Assembly: GCA_007753675.1 (NCBI GenBank)
Contig: CP036432.1
Span: 904,394 to 968,393, forward strand
Reading direction: 5' to 3'
DNA from: Stieleria magnilauensis
GTDB taxonomy: Bacteria; Planctomycetota; Planctomycetia; Pirellulales; Pirellulaceae
Length of the DNA: 64,000 bases
The first letter of the stretch is position 1; each line of letters begins with the position of its first letter. The notes under the pieces are model-generated. The model worked only from the letters and a program-made list of their open reading frames with translations, searched no databases and had not been told where the DNA came from. Below are positions 53,789 through 62,849 of this stretch, piece by piece. Both the position numbers and the translations under genes were made by a program.

Positions 53789-55213
53789 ATGACCGATGCC
53801 GACACGTCCGCCCCGCGGACCTTGCTAGACAAAATCTGGGACCAACACGTCGTCCACCAACCGGAATCCGGACCGGCGATTTTGTACATCGATCTGCACC
53901 TGGTTCACGAAGTCACCAGCCCCCAGGCCTTTGAAGGGCTGCGGATCAACGGGCGTCAAGTGCGTCGGCCGGAGCGAACGCTCGCCACGCCGGACCACAA
54001 TGTCCCGACCAGCGACCGATCACTGCCCATCGCCGACCCGATCAGCCGCAAACAGATCGAAACGCTGCGGAACAACTGTGCCGAATTCGGCGTCCAGCTG
54101 TTCGACATCGGCGACGTCCGCCAAGGCATCGTCCACGTCATCGGCCCCGAAAACGGCTACACTCAACCCGGCATGACGATCGTCTGTGGCGACAGCCACA
54201 CCGCCACCCACGGTGCGTTCGGCGCCCTCGCCTTTGGGATCGGGACCAGCGAAGTCGAGCACGTCTTGGCGACGCAAACCTTGCTGCAATTCAAACCGAA
54301 AACGTTTGAACTGCGCGTCGACGGCGAATTGCCCAAGGGCGTGACGGCCAAGGACATGATCTTGTACTTGATCGGCAAGATCGGAACCGCCGGCGGCACC
54401 GGTTATGTGCTCGAATACACCGGCGACTGTGTGCGAAATCTGACGATGGAAGAGCGCATGACGGTCTGCAACATGTCGATCGAGGCGGGGGCACGGGCCG
54501 GGATGATCGCACCCGACCAAACCACCTTCGATTACTTGAAAGGGTTGCCCGAAGCACCGGCCGATTTCGATGCCGCCGTCGCCCGCTGGAAACAACTCTC
54601 CACCGACGCCGGAGCGAGCTATGACAAGTCGCTTCACTTCAACGGTGCCGACATCCAGCCCCAAGTCACCTGGGGCACCAACCCCGGCCAAGTGATCAGT
54701 GTCAAAGACAAGACACCCGATCCGGCTGACTTCTCCGATCCGACCGATCAGAAAACCACCCGCGACGCGCTCAGCTACATGGGGCTTCAAGCGAGCACTG
54801 CGATGGAGGAGGTCGCGATCGATCGCGTCTTCATCGGTTCCTGCACCAACGCACGCATCGAAGACCTGCGGGCGGCCGCCGAAGTCATCAAGGGGTACCA
54901 CGTCAGCGACAAAGTCAACGCGATGGTGGTCCCGGGCAGCGGTAAAGTGAAAGTGCATGCCGAACGCGAAGGCCTGGACAAGATCTTCCGCGAAGCCGGG
55001 TTCGATTGGCGGGAAGCCGGTTGCAGCATGTGTTTGGCCATGAACCCCGACAAATTGGCGCCGGGCGAACGCTGTGCCAGCACCAGCAATCGAAACTTCG
55101 AAGGCCGGCAAGGCAAGGGCGGACGAACGCACCTGGTCAGCCCCGCGATGGCCGCCGCCGCAGCCATCCAAGGACACTTCGTCGATATCCGCGAGTGGGA
55201 CTACAAGTCCTGA
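53789..55213 (+). CDS. leuC: 3-isopropylmalate dehydratase large subunit
   Basis: Isomerises 2- to 3-isopropylmalate in leucine synthesis with the small subunit LeuD. The 474-residue length from ATG 53789 is typical. The [4Fe-4S] ligands are in GSCTNAR and [28 protein letters not shown], then [19 protein letters not shown] and [20 protein letters not shown], are signature regions of LeuC. leuD follows after 126 bp on the same strand, separated by a partial GGCTTCCAGCCTGTC repeat, so the two are probably co-transcribed. Confidence 0.97.
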   Translation: MTDADTSAPRTLLDKIWDQHVVHQPESGPAILYIDLHLVHEVTSPQAFEGLRINGRQVRRPERTLATPDHNVPTSDRSLPIADPISRKQIETLRNNCAEFGVQLFDIGDVRQGIVHVIGPENGYTQPGMTIVCGDSHTATHGAFGALAFGIGTSEVEHVLATQTLLQFKPKTFELRVDGELPKGVTAKDMILYLIGKIGTAGGTGYVLEYTGDCVRNLTMEERMTVCNMSIEAGARAGMIAPDQTTFDYLKGLPEAPADFDAAVARWKQLSTDAGASYDKSLHFNGADIQPQVTWGTNPGQVISVKDKTPDPADFSDPTDQKTTRDALSYMGLQASTAMEEVAIDRVFIGSCTNARIEDLRAAAEVIKGYHVSDKVNAMVVPGSGKVKVHAEREGLDKIFREAGFDWREAGCSMCLAMNPDKLAPGERCASTSNRNFEGRQGKGGRTHLVSPAMAAAAAIQGHFVDIREWDYKS

Positions 55214-55339
55214 AAAACTTGCCGAACGAGACGTGGAATCGGCTTCCAGCCTGTCATCCCCTGACACGACCCACCTGCAAGCCGATCTCACCGCCGAGCT
55301 CCGAAGCGACTTCAACCAAACAACTTTCTTCAATCAACC

Positions 55340-55933
55340 ATGCAAAGCTTTACCAAACACACCGGCATCGTCGCGACGATGGATCGTGCCAACGTGGACA
55401 CCGATCAAATCATCCCCAAGCAGTTTCTCAAACGGATCGAACGAACCGGATTCGGGCAATTCCTGTTCTACGACTGGCGTTTTCTCGAAGACGGCGAAAC
55501 GCCCAACCCGGAATTTGAACTGAACCAGCCCGCCGTCAAAGGCGCCTCGATCCTGGTCGCCCGTCGTAATTTCGGCAGCGGATCGAGCCGCGAACACGCC
55601 GTCTGGGCGCTCGACGATTATGGGTTCCGCAGCGTGATTGCCCCTTCGTTCGCCGACATTTTCTTCAACAACTGTTTCAAAAACGGCGTGCTGCCGATCA
55701 CGTTGGCCGAGTCCGATATCGATCATCTGTTCGAAACCGCGAAAGCCAAGGGGACGTACGAATTGACCGTCGATCTGGAGAATCAAGTCGTCAAAGACGG
55801 CGAAGGTTGGGAGCGGTCGTTCGAAGTCGACGCCAGCCGCCGCGACAAGATGCTGCAAGGCTTGGACGATATCGGACAAACCCTCAAGTTCGAAGACAAA
55901 ATCTCCCAGTACGAAGCCGCCCGAACCTGGTAG
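55340..55933 (+). CDS. leuD: 3-isopropylmalate dehydratase small subunit
   Basis: Completes the isopropylmalate isomerase with LeuC. It has 197 residues, the normal size. [20 protein letters not shown] at the N-terminus and [20 protein letters not shown] are the diagnostic substrate-binding segments, followed by [23 protein letters not shown] 55340 fits. Its TAG stop (55931-55933) is the first three bases of a 31-bp tandem repeat. Confidence 0.97.
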   Translation: MQSFTKHTGIVATMDRANVDTDQIIPKQFLKRIERTGFGQFLFYDWRFLEDGETPNPEFELNQPAVKGASILVARRNFGSGSSREHAVWALDDYGFRSVIAPSFADIFFNNCFKNGVLPITLAESDIDHLFETAKAKGTYELTVDLENQVVKDGEGWERSFEVDASRRDKMLQGLDDIGQTLKFEDKISQYEAARTW

Positions 55934-56023
55934 GGCATGCTGACCATGCCATCACGGATCGTAGGGCATGCTGACCATGCCACCCTGAATCGTGGGGCAT
56001 GCTGTGCATGCCGTTGCGGATCG
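55931..56023. repeat. Three tandem 31-bp repeats with inner palindrome
   Basis: Units of exactly 31 bp start TAGGGCATGCTGACCATGCC (55931, 55962) and TGGGGCATGCTGTGCATGCC (55993). Each contains a GGCATG..CATGCC hairpin. The first unit starts with the leuD stop codon, so the array is fused to the gene end. Nothing else is seen before rarD ends at 56131. Confidence 0.92.
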
Positions 56024-56130
56024 TGATCGTCAACCCGCGCCACGTGTTCTGCACCACGACGGTAGCGCAGCGTTGTCAGGCGATCTTCAGCGTTACGGTC
56101 GAGTTCTCGTGCGGTTGGGAACTCCGACGC

Positions 56131-57012
56131 TCACCGCCGCGTCGCCAGAAACACCGCGACGCCGCTCCAAACGAACGCGAACCCGACGAGCGTGTAGGTC
56201 GACATCGGTTCGCCGAAGTAAAACGCGCCGACCATGAACTGCAACGTCGGCCCGATGAACTGCAGGACGCCGATCAACGTCAGTGGAATGCGTTGTGCCG
56301 CGGCGGAGAAAAACGCCAGCGGAACCAAGGTTAGGAATCCACCGATGATCAACATCCAGTCCAGCATCGGGTCGCCGCGGCCAAAGTCACCGGCGCCGCC
56401 TTGGTACAAGAACGCCAAATAGACCAGTGTCGGCGACAACAGCACGAGCGTTTCCAAGAACAAGCCGTTCATCGGATCCAATCGAGCTTTCTTTTTGACC
56501 AACGCATATCCGGCAAACGAACCGGCCATCAGCAACGAAACCCACGGGAACTGGCCCGCGGCGACGGTCATCACCAAGACGCCGACTCCGGCCAGGCCCA
56601 CCGCGCCCCAACGCGGGGCCGACAACCGCTCACCAAGCACGACGACGCCAAGCAACACGTTAAAAAGCGGGCTGATGTAATAGCCCAGCGATGAAAGCAG
56701 CACTTGCTCATTGGTCACCGCGTACAGAAACGCCCCCCAATTGATCGCGATCAGAAACGCGGCGGCAGAGTAGATCGCCCACGTTTGTCGCCGCCGAAGT
56801 GACTCCAACAACGCCGCCCGAACGATCCGGCTGCTGAGCCGAAATCGAATCACAGCGATCACCATCGAAAACACAAACGCCCAGACGATCCGGTGGCTGA
56901 CCAACTCCAGCGCCGACGTCCCGCGCAGCAGGTTCCAGAAGATCGGAAACAGGCCCCAAATCACATTGGCGGCGACCGCACAGAAAAATCCCAGACGGGT
57001 GGAAGCGGACAT
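56131..57012 (-). CDS. rarD: RarD-type EamA-family permease
   Basis: A 293-residue inner-membrane transporter with ten predicted hydrophobic helices. The N-terminus GFFCAVAANVIWGLFPIFWN and the motif SHRIVWAF are typical of RarD. NWGAFLYAVTNEQVLLSSLG lies near residue 92, followed by LGYYISPLFNVLLGVVVLGE. The end (STYTLVGFAFVWSGVAVFLA) fits the tenth helix. RarD proteins are best known for a chloramphenicol-resistance phenotype; the natural substrate is unclear. ATG 57012. It is divergent from the DUF58 operon (240 bp between starts). Confidence 0.88.
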   Translation of the reverse strand: MSASTRLGFFCAVAANVIWGLFPIFWNLLRGTSALELVSHRIVWAFVFSMVIAVIRFRLSSRIVRAALLESLRRRQTWAIYSAAAFLIAINWGAFLYAVTNEQVLLSSLGYYISPLFNVLLGVVVLGERLSAPRWGAVGLAGVGVLVMTVAAGQFPWVSLLMAGSFAGYALVKKKARLDPMNGLFLETLVLLSPTLVYLAFLYQGGAGDFGRGDPMLDWMLIIGGFLTLVPLAFFSAAAQRIPLTLIGVLQFIGPTLQFMVGAFYFGEPMSTYTLVGFAFVWSGVAVFLATRR

Positions 57013-57093
57013 GCGGTGATTTGGAAACCCTTGGCAAGCTGCCGTAAAATGGTGAAGGAGAGGATCTCGACAAATCCCTCAACTGGAACAGGG

Positions 57094-57099
57094 TATAAT
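57094..57099 (+). promoter_or_regulatory. Possible -10 element for the DUF58 operon
   Basis: TATAAT is a perfect -10 hexamer 153 bp before the DUF58 ATG. No good -35 is at 16-18 bp; TCGACA at 57067-57072 is 21 bp away. A weak call. Confidence 0.3.
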
Positions 57100-57183
57100 T
57101 CGGGTCCGGAACCGTTGTCATTCTTAGAATGTCTGGGGGCAGACCCGCCACTGGCACTCGCCAGATCAACGCCCGCTAAACCG

Positions 57184-57243
57184 CAGCCCACTGAAGCCCA
57201 GCCCACTGAAGCCCAGCCTACTAAAGCCCAGCCCACCGAACCC
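57184..57243. repeat. Four tandem 15-bp repeats upstream of the DUF58 gene
   Basis: CAGCCCACTGAAGCC twice, then CAGCCTACTAAAGCC and CAGCCCACCGAACCC, end 9 bp before ATG 57253. The 15-bp unit stays in the DUF58 reading frame (translating as Gln-Pro-Thr-Glu-Ala) with no stop, so it could be an N-terminal extension from TTG 57115. Confidence 0.9.
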
Positions 57244-57252
57244 GAGCCCCCC

Positions 57253-58161
57253 ATGCGGATATTGGATTTCGTCAAACCCAAGGAACTGTCGCGCGTCGCG
57301 CGATTGCAAATCCTGGCGCGGGAGATTGTCGAAGGCTACTGCAGTGGACGACACCGTTCACCCCACAAAGGGTTCAGTGTCGAATTTAAGGAGCACCGAC
57401 AATATGTCCAAGGCGACGAGCTGAAGAATATCGATTGGAAGGTCTTCGGCAAGAGCGATCGTTTGTACATCCGCCAGTACGAAGAAGAAACCAACCTAAG
57501 GTGCCACTTATTGGTCGACCAGAGCGGTTCGATGGCCTACAAGGGGACTCGCAGCGTCGACGGTTTGACCAAGCACGAATACGCCACCCGCCTCGCCGCC
57601 GCATTCGCCTACTTCATGTTGGGCCAGCAAGACCCCGTCGCGCTGGTGACGTTTGACAACGATCTGCGGCAACAGGTCCCGCTGCGAAGCCGCCCCTCTC
57701 ACCTGCAACCGATCCTGTCGGCATTGGTGGCGGACCAATCACGACGCGACACGGACCTGGGCGGCGTGTTTCGCAAGATCGTTCCCAAAGTCGGACGGCG
57801 CGGATTGATCGTGATCATTTCCGATTCGATGGGCGACGCCGAATCGATTTCACGATCCCTGGCTCAGTTTCGAGCCAACAAACACGAGATCATCTTCTTT
57901 CAAATCTTAGACCCTGACGAAGTGGAGTTTCCGTTTTCGGGACGCATTCAGTTCCGTGATTTGGAACATGCCCTCGACGAACAGACTGTTGATGCCGCGT
58001 CGATCCGAGATGCCTATCAGGACCGGCTGGCCCAACACAACGAAGCCTTACGCGAAGCCAGTCGACGGAGCCGCGTCGATCTGATTCCGATCACTACGGA
58101 CCAACCCTTTGTCGACGTCTTGCATGAGTATGTCGCGGCGAGGAGACGCGCGGTCCGATGA
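57253..58161 (+). CDS. DUF58 domain protein
   Basis: A 302-residue protein of the DUF58 family that usually sits beside MoxR ATPases and VWA proteins. The family motif HRQYVQGDELKNIDWKVFGK is near residues 55-75. A degenerate von Willebrand A core follows, with MIDAS-like DQSGSMAYKG at about 95 and VGRRGLIVIISDSMGD. ATG 57253 matches the family start (MRILDFVKPKELSRVARLQI), though the frame continues upstream through the Pro-Thr repeat. The stop overlaps the next gene by four bases (ATGA). No MoxR gene lies upstream in the window. Confidence 0.87.
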   Translation: MRILDFVKPKELSRVARLQILAREIVEGYCSGRHRSPHKGFSVEFKEHRQYVQGDELKNIDWKVFGKSDRLYIRQYEEETNLRCHLLVDQSGSMAYKGTRSVDGLTKHEYATRLAAAFAYFMLGQQDPVALVTFDNDLRQQVPLRSRPSHLQPILSALVADQSRRDTDLGGVFRKIVPKVGRRGLIVIISDSMGDAESISRSLAQFRANKHEIIFFQILDPDEVEFPFSGRIQFRDLEHALDEQTVDAASIRDAYQDRLAQHNEALREASRRSRVDLIPITTDQPFVDVLHEYVAARRRAVR

Positions 58162-60425
58162 GTCTTCTCAACGCAGCGTTGGCGTTTGGCGCGTTCGCCT
58201 TCACGATCCCGCTGATCATCCATCTGTTCTTTCGCAGCCGGTTCAAAACCGTGGACTGGGGCGCGATGTACTTGCTCGAAAGCGTCGTGCGTGTCAATCG
58301 CCGTCGCATGCAGGTGACCAATCTGCTGTTGTTGTTGCTGCGTTGTGCGATCCCGGTGCTGTTGGCGTTCTGTCTGGCTCGGCCCGTTTGGACGGGGCTT
58401 CGCGCACTCGCCGGCGATGCTCCGAAAACACTGGTCATCGCGATCGATGATTCGCGCAGCATGTCCTTGACGCCGCCGGGCGAACCGTCGCGGATCGAAG
58501 TCGCCAAACAAGAACTTCGAACCGTGCTGGCGGATCTGACGCGACGCGATGAAGTGATGTTGGTCCGCGGATCGCGGTTGGGCGCTGTACCGTCCAAGAT
58601 GGGTGTTTCCGATGCGTTGGCCGGCTTGCGAAAAATCGATGCCCAAGGTAACGCCGTGTCGATCGGTCAACTGGTCGATGCGGCCATCGCCGCCGCCGAC
58701 GAAGGCTCGCATCCCAGACGCCAGATCCTGGTCGTGTCCGATTTTCAAGCCGGCGCGGTCGATACCGCAACTCTGGAAGCCGCCCGGCGCATCGCCGAAA
58801 CGAACAAGATCGAAGCGGAATCCGATCGCGGCAATCGACTTGTCATCGACATGTTGGACGTGGGCACTCACTGGGACGACCTGGCCAACGTTTCGGTCGA
58901 TGCGGTGACCATCGATTCGCCCGTGATCGTCAGCGAACGTTCGGGAGTCTACACGGCGACACTACGCAATGCGTCTGATCTGCCCGCCAACGATTTGCGA
59001 TTGATCTGGTCGATCGACGGAAAACCGTTGGAACCGCGAGTGGTTTCGATCGACGCGAAATCAACATCGACCAATCGGCTGACCCATACCATCGATCAGG
59101 CTGGGATCCATGAAGTCGCTGCGACGATCGATCGTGGTGACGTACTGGTCGACGACAATACGCGCAGTGTGGCCGTTGAGGTGATCAATGAGGTCAACGT
59201 GTTGTTGGTCGACGGACGGCCCGGCAATGAACCGCTCAGCGGACAAGCCGACTTTTTGGCCATCGCGCTGAGTCCCTTTGCCTTCGGCGGTGATGACCGT
59301 CCCGATCCGGTCCGCGCCGCCGTCGTAACGCCGAGACGGTTGGAATCCGCACTCGATGAAAATCCGACTCGCGTCATCGTGCTTTGCGGCGTCGGACAAC
59401 TTTCCGATTCGGCCAAGCAACGGGTGGCGACCTTTGTCGATCAAGGCGGGGCGCTGGTCGTGTTCGACGGACCGAGTTTGCGTCCAGAGCTTTACAACCA
59501 GGTTTGGCGAAACCAGGACGCCGTGCTGTCATTCCCCGCGTCGCTCGGCGACGTCGTCGGAAACCCCGAGGTTGACAGCGGTGCCGCCGAAGAAACGTTT
59601 GCCATCGATCAGCCGACGTCCCTGTACCAACCCTGGAAGATCCTGGCCCGCGGAAGCGACAACCCGATGTCGGCCGTCAACTTGTCGGCCTACCGTGCAT
59701 TCACGATCGACGACGCGGACGAAAACGCTTCGACCGATCGGATTGTGTTGCTGCGAACCACCGGTGGAGCGCCGCTGGCGGTGATGGATGCCGTCGGCGA
59801 TGGGACGGTCGTGCAGTTTGCGATCTCGGGAAATGCCGCCTGGACCAACCTGCCGCTGCGGCCCGTTTTCCTACCGCTGATTCAACAACTGGTATTGGAT
59901 CTGGCCGGCAAACGGAGCGACGCCATGATTCAAGTGGGGCAACCGATCGTGATCAGCCCGAATGATTGGCCTGTTCCCAAGACGGAATGGGGCGCCGAAA
60001 CCCGTGCCCGTTTCGCCGCACGCACGCCGCGAGGACAATTTGAACTCGAGACGCCTGACGCGGGCGAACCCGTGCGTCTGACGGCGACTTATTCCCCCGG
60101 CGTTTACACGATTCAAAAACGGTTGACCGACCTTGCCGATCCGGAAAAATCTGAAACCATGGAAACCCTGCGGATCGCGACGGTCGACGCGTCCGAGTCG
60201 ATGTTGGTCGATGTCAGCCAAGAACGTCAACAAACGTTGGCGAACATTCTGAACGCACAGGTGTTCGAAAACGCCGTGTTGCTTCAAGACGCCGACCGTT
60301 CGCGTTCCTTCGGACGTGAAATCTGGCGGGTGCTTTTGGTGGCGCTGTTGATCGCGTTGGTCGCCGAGTTGTGGCTGCAGCAAAACCTGGTCGCCCGACG
60401 GAAAATCACGGGAGGCACTTCGTGA
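58158..60425 (+). CDS. BatA-like membrane protein with VWA domain
   Basis: A 755-residue membrane protein. The N-terminal BatA segment has two hydrophobic helices (LLNAALAFGAFAFTIPLIIH, LLLLLLRCAIPVLLAFCLAR) around TVDWGAMYLLESVVRVNRRR. A VWA-like domain starts near residue 93 with the MIDAS motif DDSRSMS. A long extracytoplasmic beta-rich region follows (VSERSGVYTATLRNASDLPA, VVFDGPSLRPELYNQVWRNQ). The C-terminal helix is WRVLLVALLIALVAELWLQQ. ATG 58158 overlaps DUF58. Together with the next gene it belongs to the planctomycete version of the MoxR/DUF58/Bat cluster. Confidence 0.85.
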   Translation: MSLLNAALAFGAFAFTIPLIIHLFFRSRFKTVDWGAMYLLESVVRVNRRRMQVTNLLLLLLRCAIPVLLAFCLARPVWTGLRALAGDAPKTLVIAIDDSRSMSLTPPGEPSRIEVAKQELRTVLADLTRRDEVMLVRGSRLGAVPSKMGVSDALAGLRKIDAQGNAVSIGQLVDAAIAAADEGSHPRRQILVVSDFQAGAVDTATLEAARRIAETNKIEAESDRGNRLVIDMLDVGTHWDDLANVSVDAVTIDSPVIVSERSGVYTATLRNASDLPANDLRLIWSIDGKPLEPRVVSIDAKSTSTNRLTHTIDQAGIHEVAATIDRGDVLVDDNTRSVAVEVINEVNVLLVDGRPGNEPLSGQADFLAIALSPFAFGGDDRPDPVRAAVVTPRRLESALDENPTRVIVLCGVGQLSDSAKQRVATFVDQGGALVVFDGPSLRPELYNQVWRNQDAVLSFPASLGDVVGNPEVDSGAAEETFAIDQPTSLYQPWKILARGSDNPMSAVNLSAYRAFTIDDADENASTDRIVLLRTTGGAPLAVMDAVGDGTVVQFAISGNAAWTNLPLRPVFLPLIQQLVLDLAGKRSDAMIQVGQPIVISPNDWPVPKTEWGAETRARFAARTPRGQFELETPDAGEPVRLTATYSPGVYTIQKRLTDLADPEKSETMETLRIATVDASESMLVDVSQERQQTLANILNAQVFENAVLLQDADRSRSFGREIWRVLLVALLIALVAELWLQQNLVARRKITGGTS

Positions 60426-62833
60426 TGGTTTCTCCCTTCGCATCGATCCGCTTCGCCGGCGATTTGCCGGCTTGGTTCGTCGGAATCCTTGCGCTGTTGG
60501 CGGTCACCGGTGTCGTCGTGCTCTATGCGCGAGAATCACGCTCGATTCGAACACCGTATCAGTACTTGCTGCCGGCGCTACGCGGCACCGCCGTCGCACT
60601 GGTCGTGTTCATCTTGGCCGGACCGGTTTGGCACCGTCGACAGGTGATCGGAACCCTCGGGCGGGTCGTGTTCGCGGTCGATACCTCGCGCAGCATGTCG
60701 CTGACCGACAGCCAATCGGAGACCACGGCGGACAATCGTTTGCAACGCGCGACGGCATCGCTGCTTGGCAACGCGACTGAGCCGGGTTGGCTGGAGCAGA
60801 TCCAGAAGACTCATGCGATCGATGTCATCGCCTTCAGCAGCTCCGATCCCGTCTCGATCTGGTCCTCCGATGACCAGACGGAACTGCCGACGGCCTTGGA
60901 CTGGGCAGCCGACGGCCCGGCGACCAACCTGTCACGTCCGCTTCAATCGATCCTTTCGACGATCAACTTAGACGCCGCAGCCGGTAAATCTTCAGCCGAT
61001 GATTCCTCAGCCGGTGACACCGCCGCTCTGTCGTCCGACGGCTCGATTGATTCGGTCCGCCGTGCCGCGATCGTGTTGATGACCGACGGCCGCGACACCG
61101 AGACGGTAAAACGATTGGAACGGTCACCACCCTCGGTCGCCAAACAGCTTGCCAGCGGCGGAACGACGGTCAACACGCTGGGGTTCGGTTCGGTGGACGA
61201 ACCGCCCGATGTCGGAATTGTCGAAGTCATCCGGCCGGAAACCGTCGCCGCCGAAGGCAAGTTGGCCGGTCAAGTGATTGTCAAGCAGTTCGGCCGACAA
61301 GGCGAACCGGTTTTGGTGCGGATTGAATCAGACGGAGAAACCGTTTGGCAAAAGTCGATCAGCATTTCGAACACCGGGCAACAGGCCGTGCCGTTTGAAA
61401 TCGACGTTGGCCAGATCGTTCAATCGCTCCGTTCACGATCGCCGCGCGGCATCAATCGAACCAACGAAGTTTTGCGTCTGGTCGCGACCGTCGAATCCGG
61501 CGGTCCCGATTACTCGGCGGACAATAACTTGTCGCACTTCCGTGTGGCGGCGTCGACGCGTAATCGTCGGCTGTTGATCGTCGACGGATCCAGCCGCTGG
61601 GAAACGCGGTACTTGAAAAACCTGTTCGTCCGCGACCCCGCGTGGCAGGCCGACGTGGTCTTGTTCGGCCCCGGGACGTCCAGTCCCAAACTTCAACGTG
61701 GTAGCGCTCCGGGGCAATTTCCCGCGACCGCAGAGGAGATGGCGCAGTACGATGCCGTTTTGTTGGGTGAAATCGATTCTTCGCAATTCACGACCGGCGA
61801 CCGAGGTCTGCTGTCCCGCTTCGTCGCCAGCGGCGGTGGTCTGGTGATTATCGACGGTCGGTTCGGAAAACTCCGCGCGTTGGCCGCGACCGAATTCGGG
61901 GAATTGATGCCGGTTCGATATCGAGGAAGCTCCACCTTGCCGCCGCCCAGCCGATTGCAGGCGACACCGGCCGGGCTGGAGCAACCCGCGCTCGGCTTGA
62001 TCGATCAAACCGACCAATTGGATTCGTTTTGGCGTTCCCTGCCGGCTCCCAAGTGGAGTGCGGATGTCGAATTGAGCGAAGGGGCGGAGGCTTGGGGCGA
62101 AGCGGTATCGGACAACGGCACCCGCACACCGTGGCTGGCCACGCGAATGTACGGGGCCGGACGCGTGTTCTATTTCGCCTCCGATCAAACCTGGCGCTGG
62201 CGCTACAAAGTTGCCGATCGATTTCACGCCCGGTTTTGGAACCAGTTGGTCGTCGCGGCGATGGAACCGCCGTTTTCCGCCAGTGACCAGTACGTTTCCA
62301 TCGGCACCGACAAGGTCGAATACCGGGGCGGGGAATCGGTCGCAGTCCGCGCACGCTTACGTGACGTGCGTGGCAATCCCGTCGCGGATGCTACCGTCGA
62401 TGCGCTCGTCATGCGCGACGGCAACAAGATCGCCACGGTGCCATTGAGTGTCGACAACCCCAACCGCGGCACCTATGTCGGCCAGGTGCCGCCGTTACCC
62501 GGCGGTGAGTATTCGATCCGAATTCGCGCCAGCGGGTTTGATGAATCCGCGCTGCTGGCATCGACGCCGATTTGGGTCACCGAAGACGATCACGCCGAAA
62601 TGCAGCGGATGAGTCTGGATGAAGACGCGTTGCGTCAGATCGCGTCGGCCGGCGACGGAACGTACATCCATGAATCCGACGCCGAACGGATGCTGGAATT
62701 ACTCAAACCGCTCTCCAGCGGCACCGTCATCGAAACCGACACGGTGCTTTGGCAATCGTATCTGTGGTTTTGGTTGATCATCGCGTTGCTGACCATCGAA
62801 TGGTGGTGTCGCAAACGAGCCGGATTGGTCTAA
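60425..62833 (+). CDS. VWA-domain membrane protein with class I amidotransferase-like part
   Basis: An 802-residue protein from ATG 60425, whose A is the last base of the previous stop (TGATG). Membrane helices: WFVGILALLAVTGVVVLYAR and LLPALRGTAVALVVFILAGP at the N-terminus, FWLIIALLTIEWWC at the C-terminus. A VWA domain has the MIDAS motif VDTSRSMSLTD near residue 97 and IVLMTDGRDTETV. A later region (SRWETRYLKNLFVRDPAWQA, YDAVLLGEIDSSQFTTGDRG, SGGGLVIIDGRFGKLR) resembles glutamine-amidotransferase-like folds seen in such proteins. The last 180 residues are beta-sandwich-like. The frame's upstream extension to 60371 lies within the preceding gene and is not used. Confidence 0.82.
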   Translation: MVSPFASIRFAGDLPAWFVGILALLAVTGVVVLYARESRSIRTPYQYLLPALRGTAVALVVFILAGPVWHRRQVIGTLGRVVFAVDTSRSMSLTDSQSETTADNRLQRATASLLGNATEPGWLEQIQKTHAIDVIAFSSSDPVSIWSSDDQTELPTALDWAADGPATNLSRPLQSILSTINLDAAAGKSSADDSSAGDTAALSSDGSIDSVRRAAIVLMTDGRDTETVKRLERSPPSVAKQLASGGTTVNTLGFGSVDEPPDVGIVEVIRPETVAAEGKLAGQVIVKQFGRQGEPVLVRIESDGETVWQKSISISNTGQQAVPFEIDVGQIVQSLRSRSPRGINRTNEVLRLVATVESGGPDYSADNNLSHFRVAASTRNRRLLIVDGSSRWETRYLKNLFVRDPAWQADVVLFGPGTSSPKLQRGSAPGQFPATAEEMAQYDAVLLGEIDSSQFTTGDRGLLSRFVASGGGLVIIDGRFGKLRALAATEFGELMPVRYRGSSTLPPPSRLQATPAGLEQPALGLIDQTDQLDSFWRSLPAPKWSADVELSEGAEAWGEAVSDNGTRTPWLATRMYGAGRVFYFASDQTWRWRYKVADRFHARFWNQLVVAAMEPPFSASDQYVSIGTDKVEYRGGESVAVRARLRDVRGNPVADATVDALVMRDGNKIATVPLSVDNPNRGTYVGQVPPLPGGEYSIRIRASGFDESALLASTPIWVTEDDHAEMQRMSLDEDALRQIASAGDGTYIHESDAERMLELLKPLSSGTVIETDTVLWQSYLWFWLIIALLTIEWWCRKRAGLV

Positions 62834-62849
62834 CGGACAGGAAACAGAA

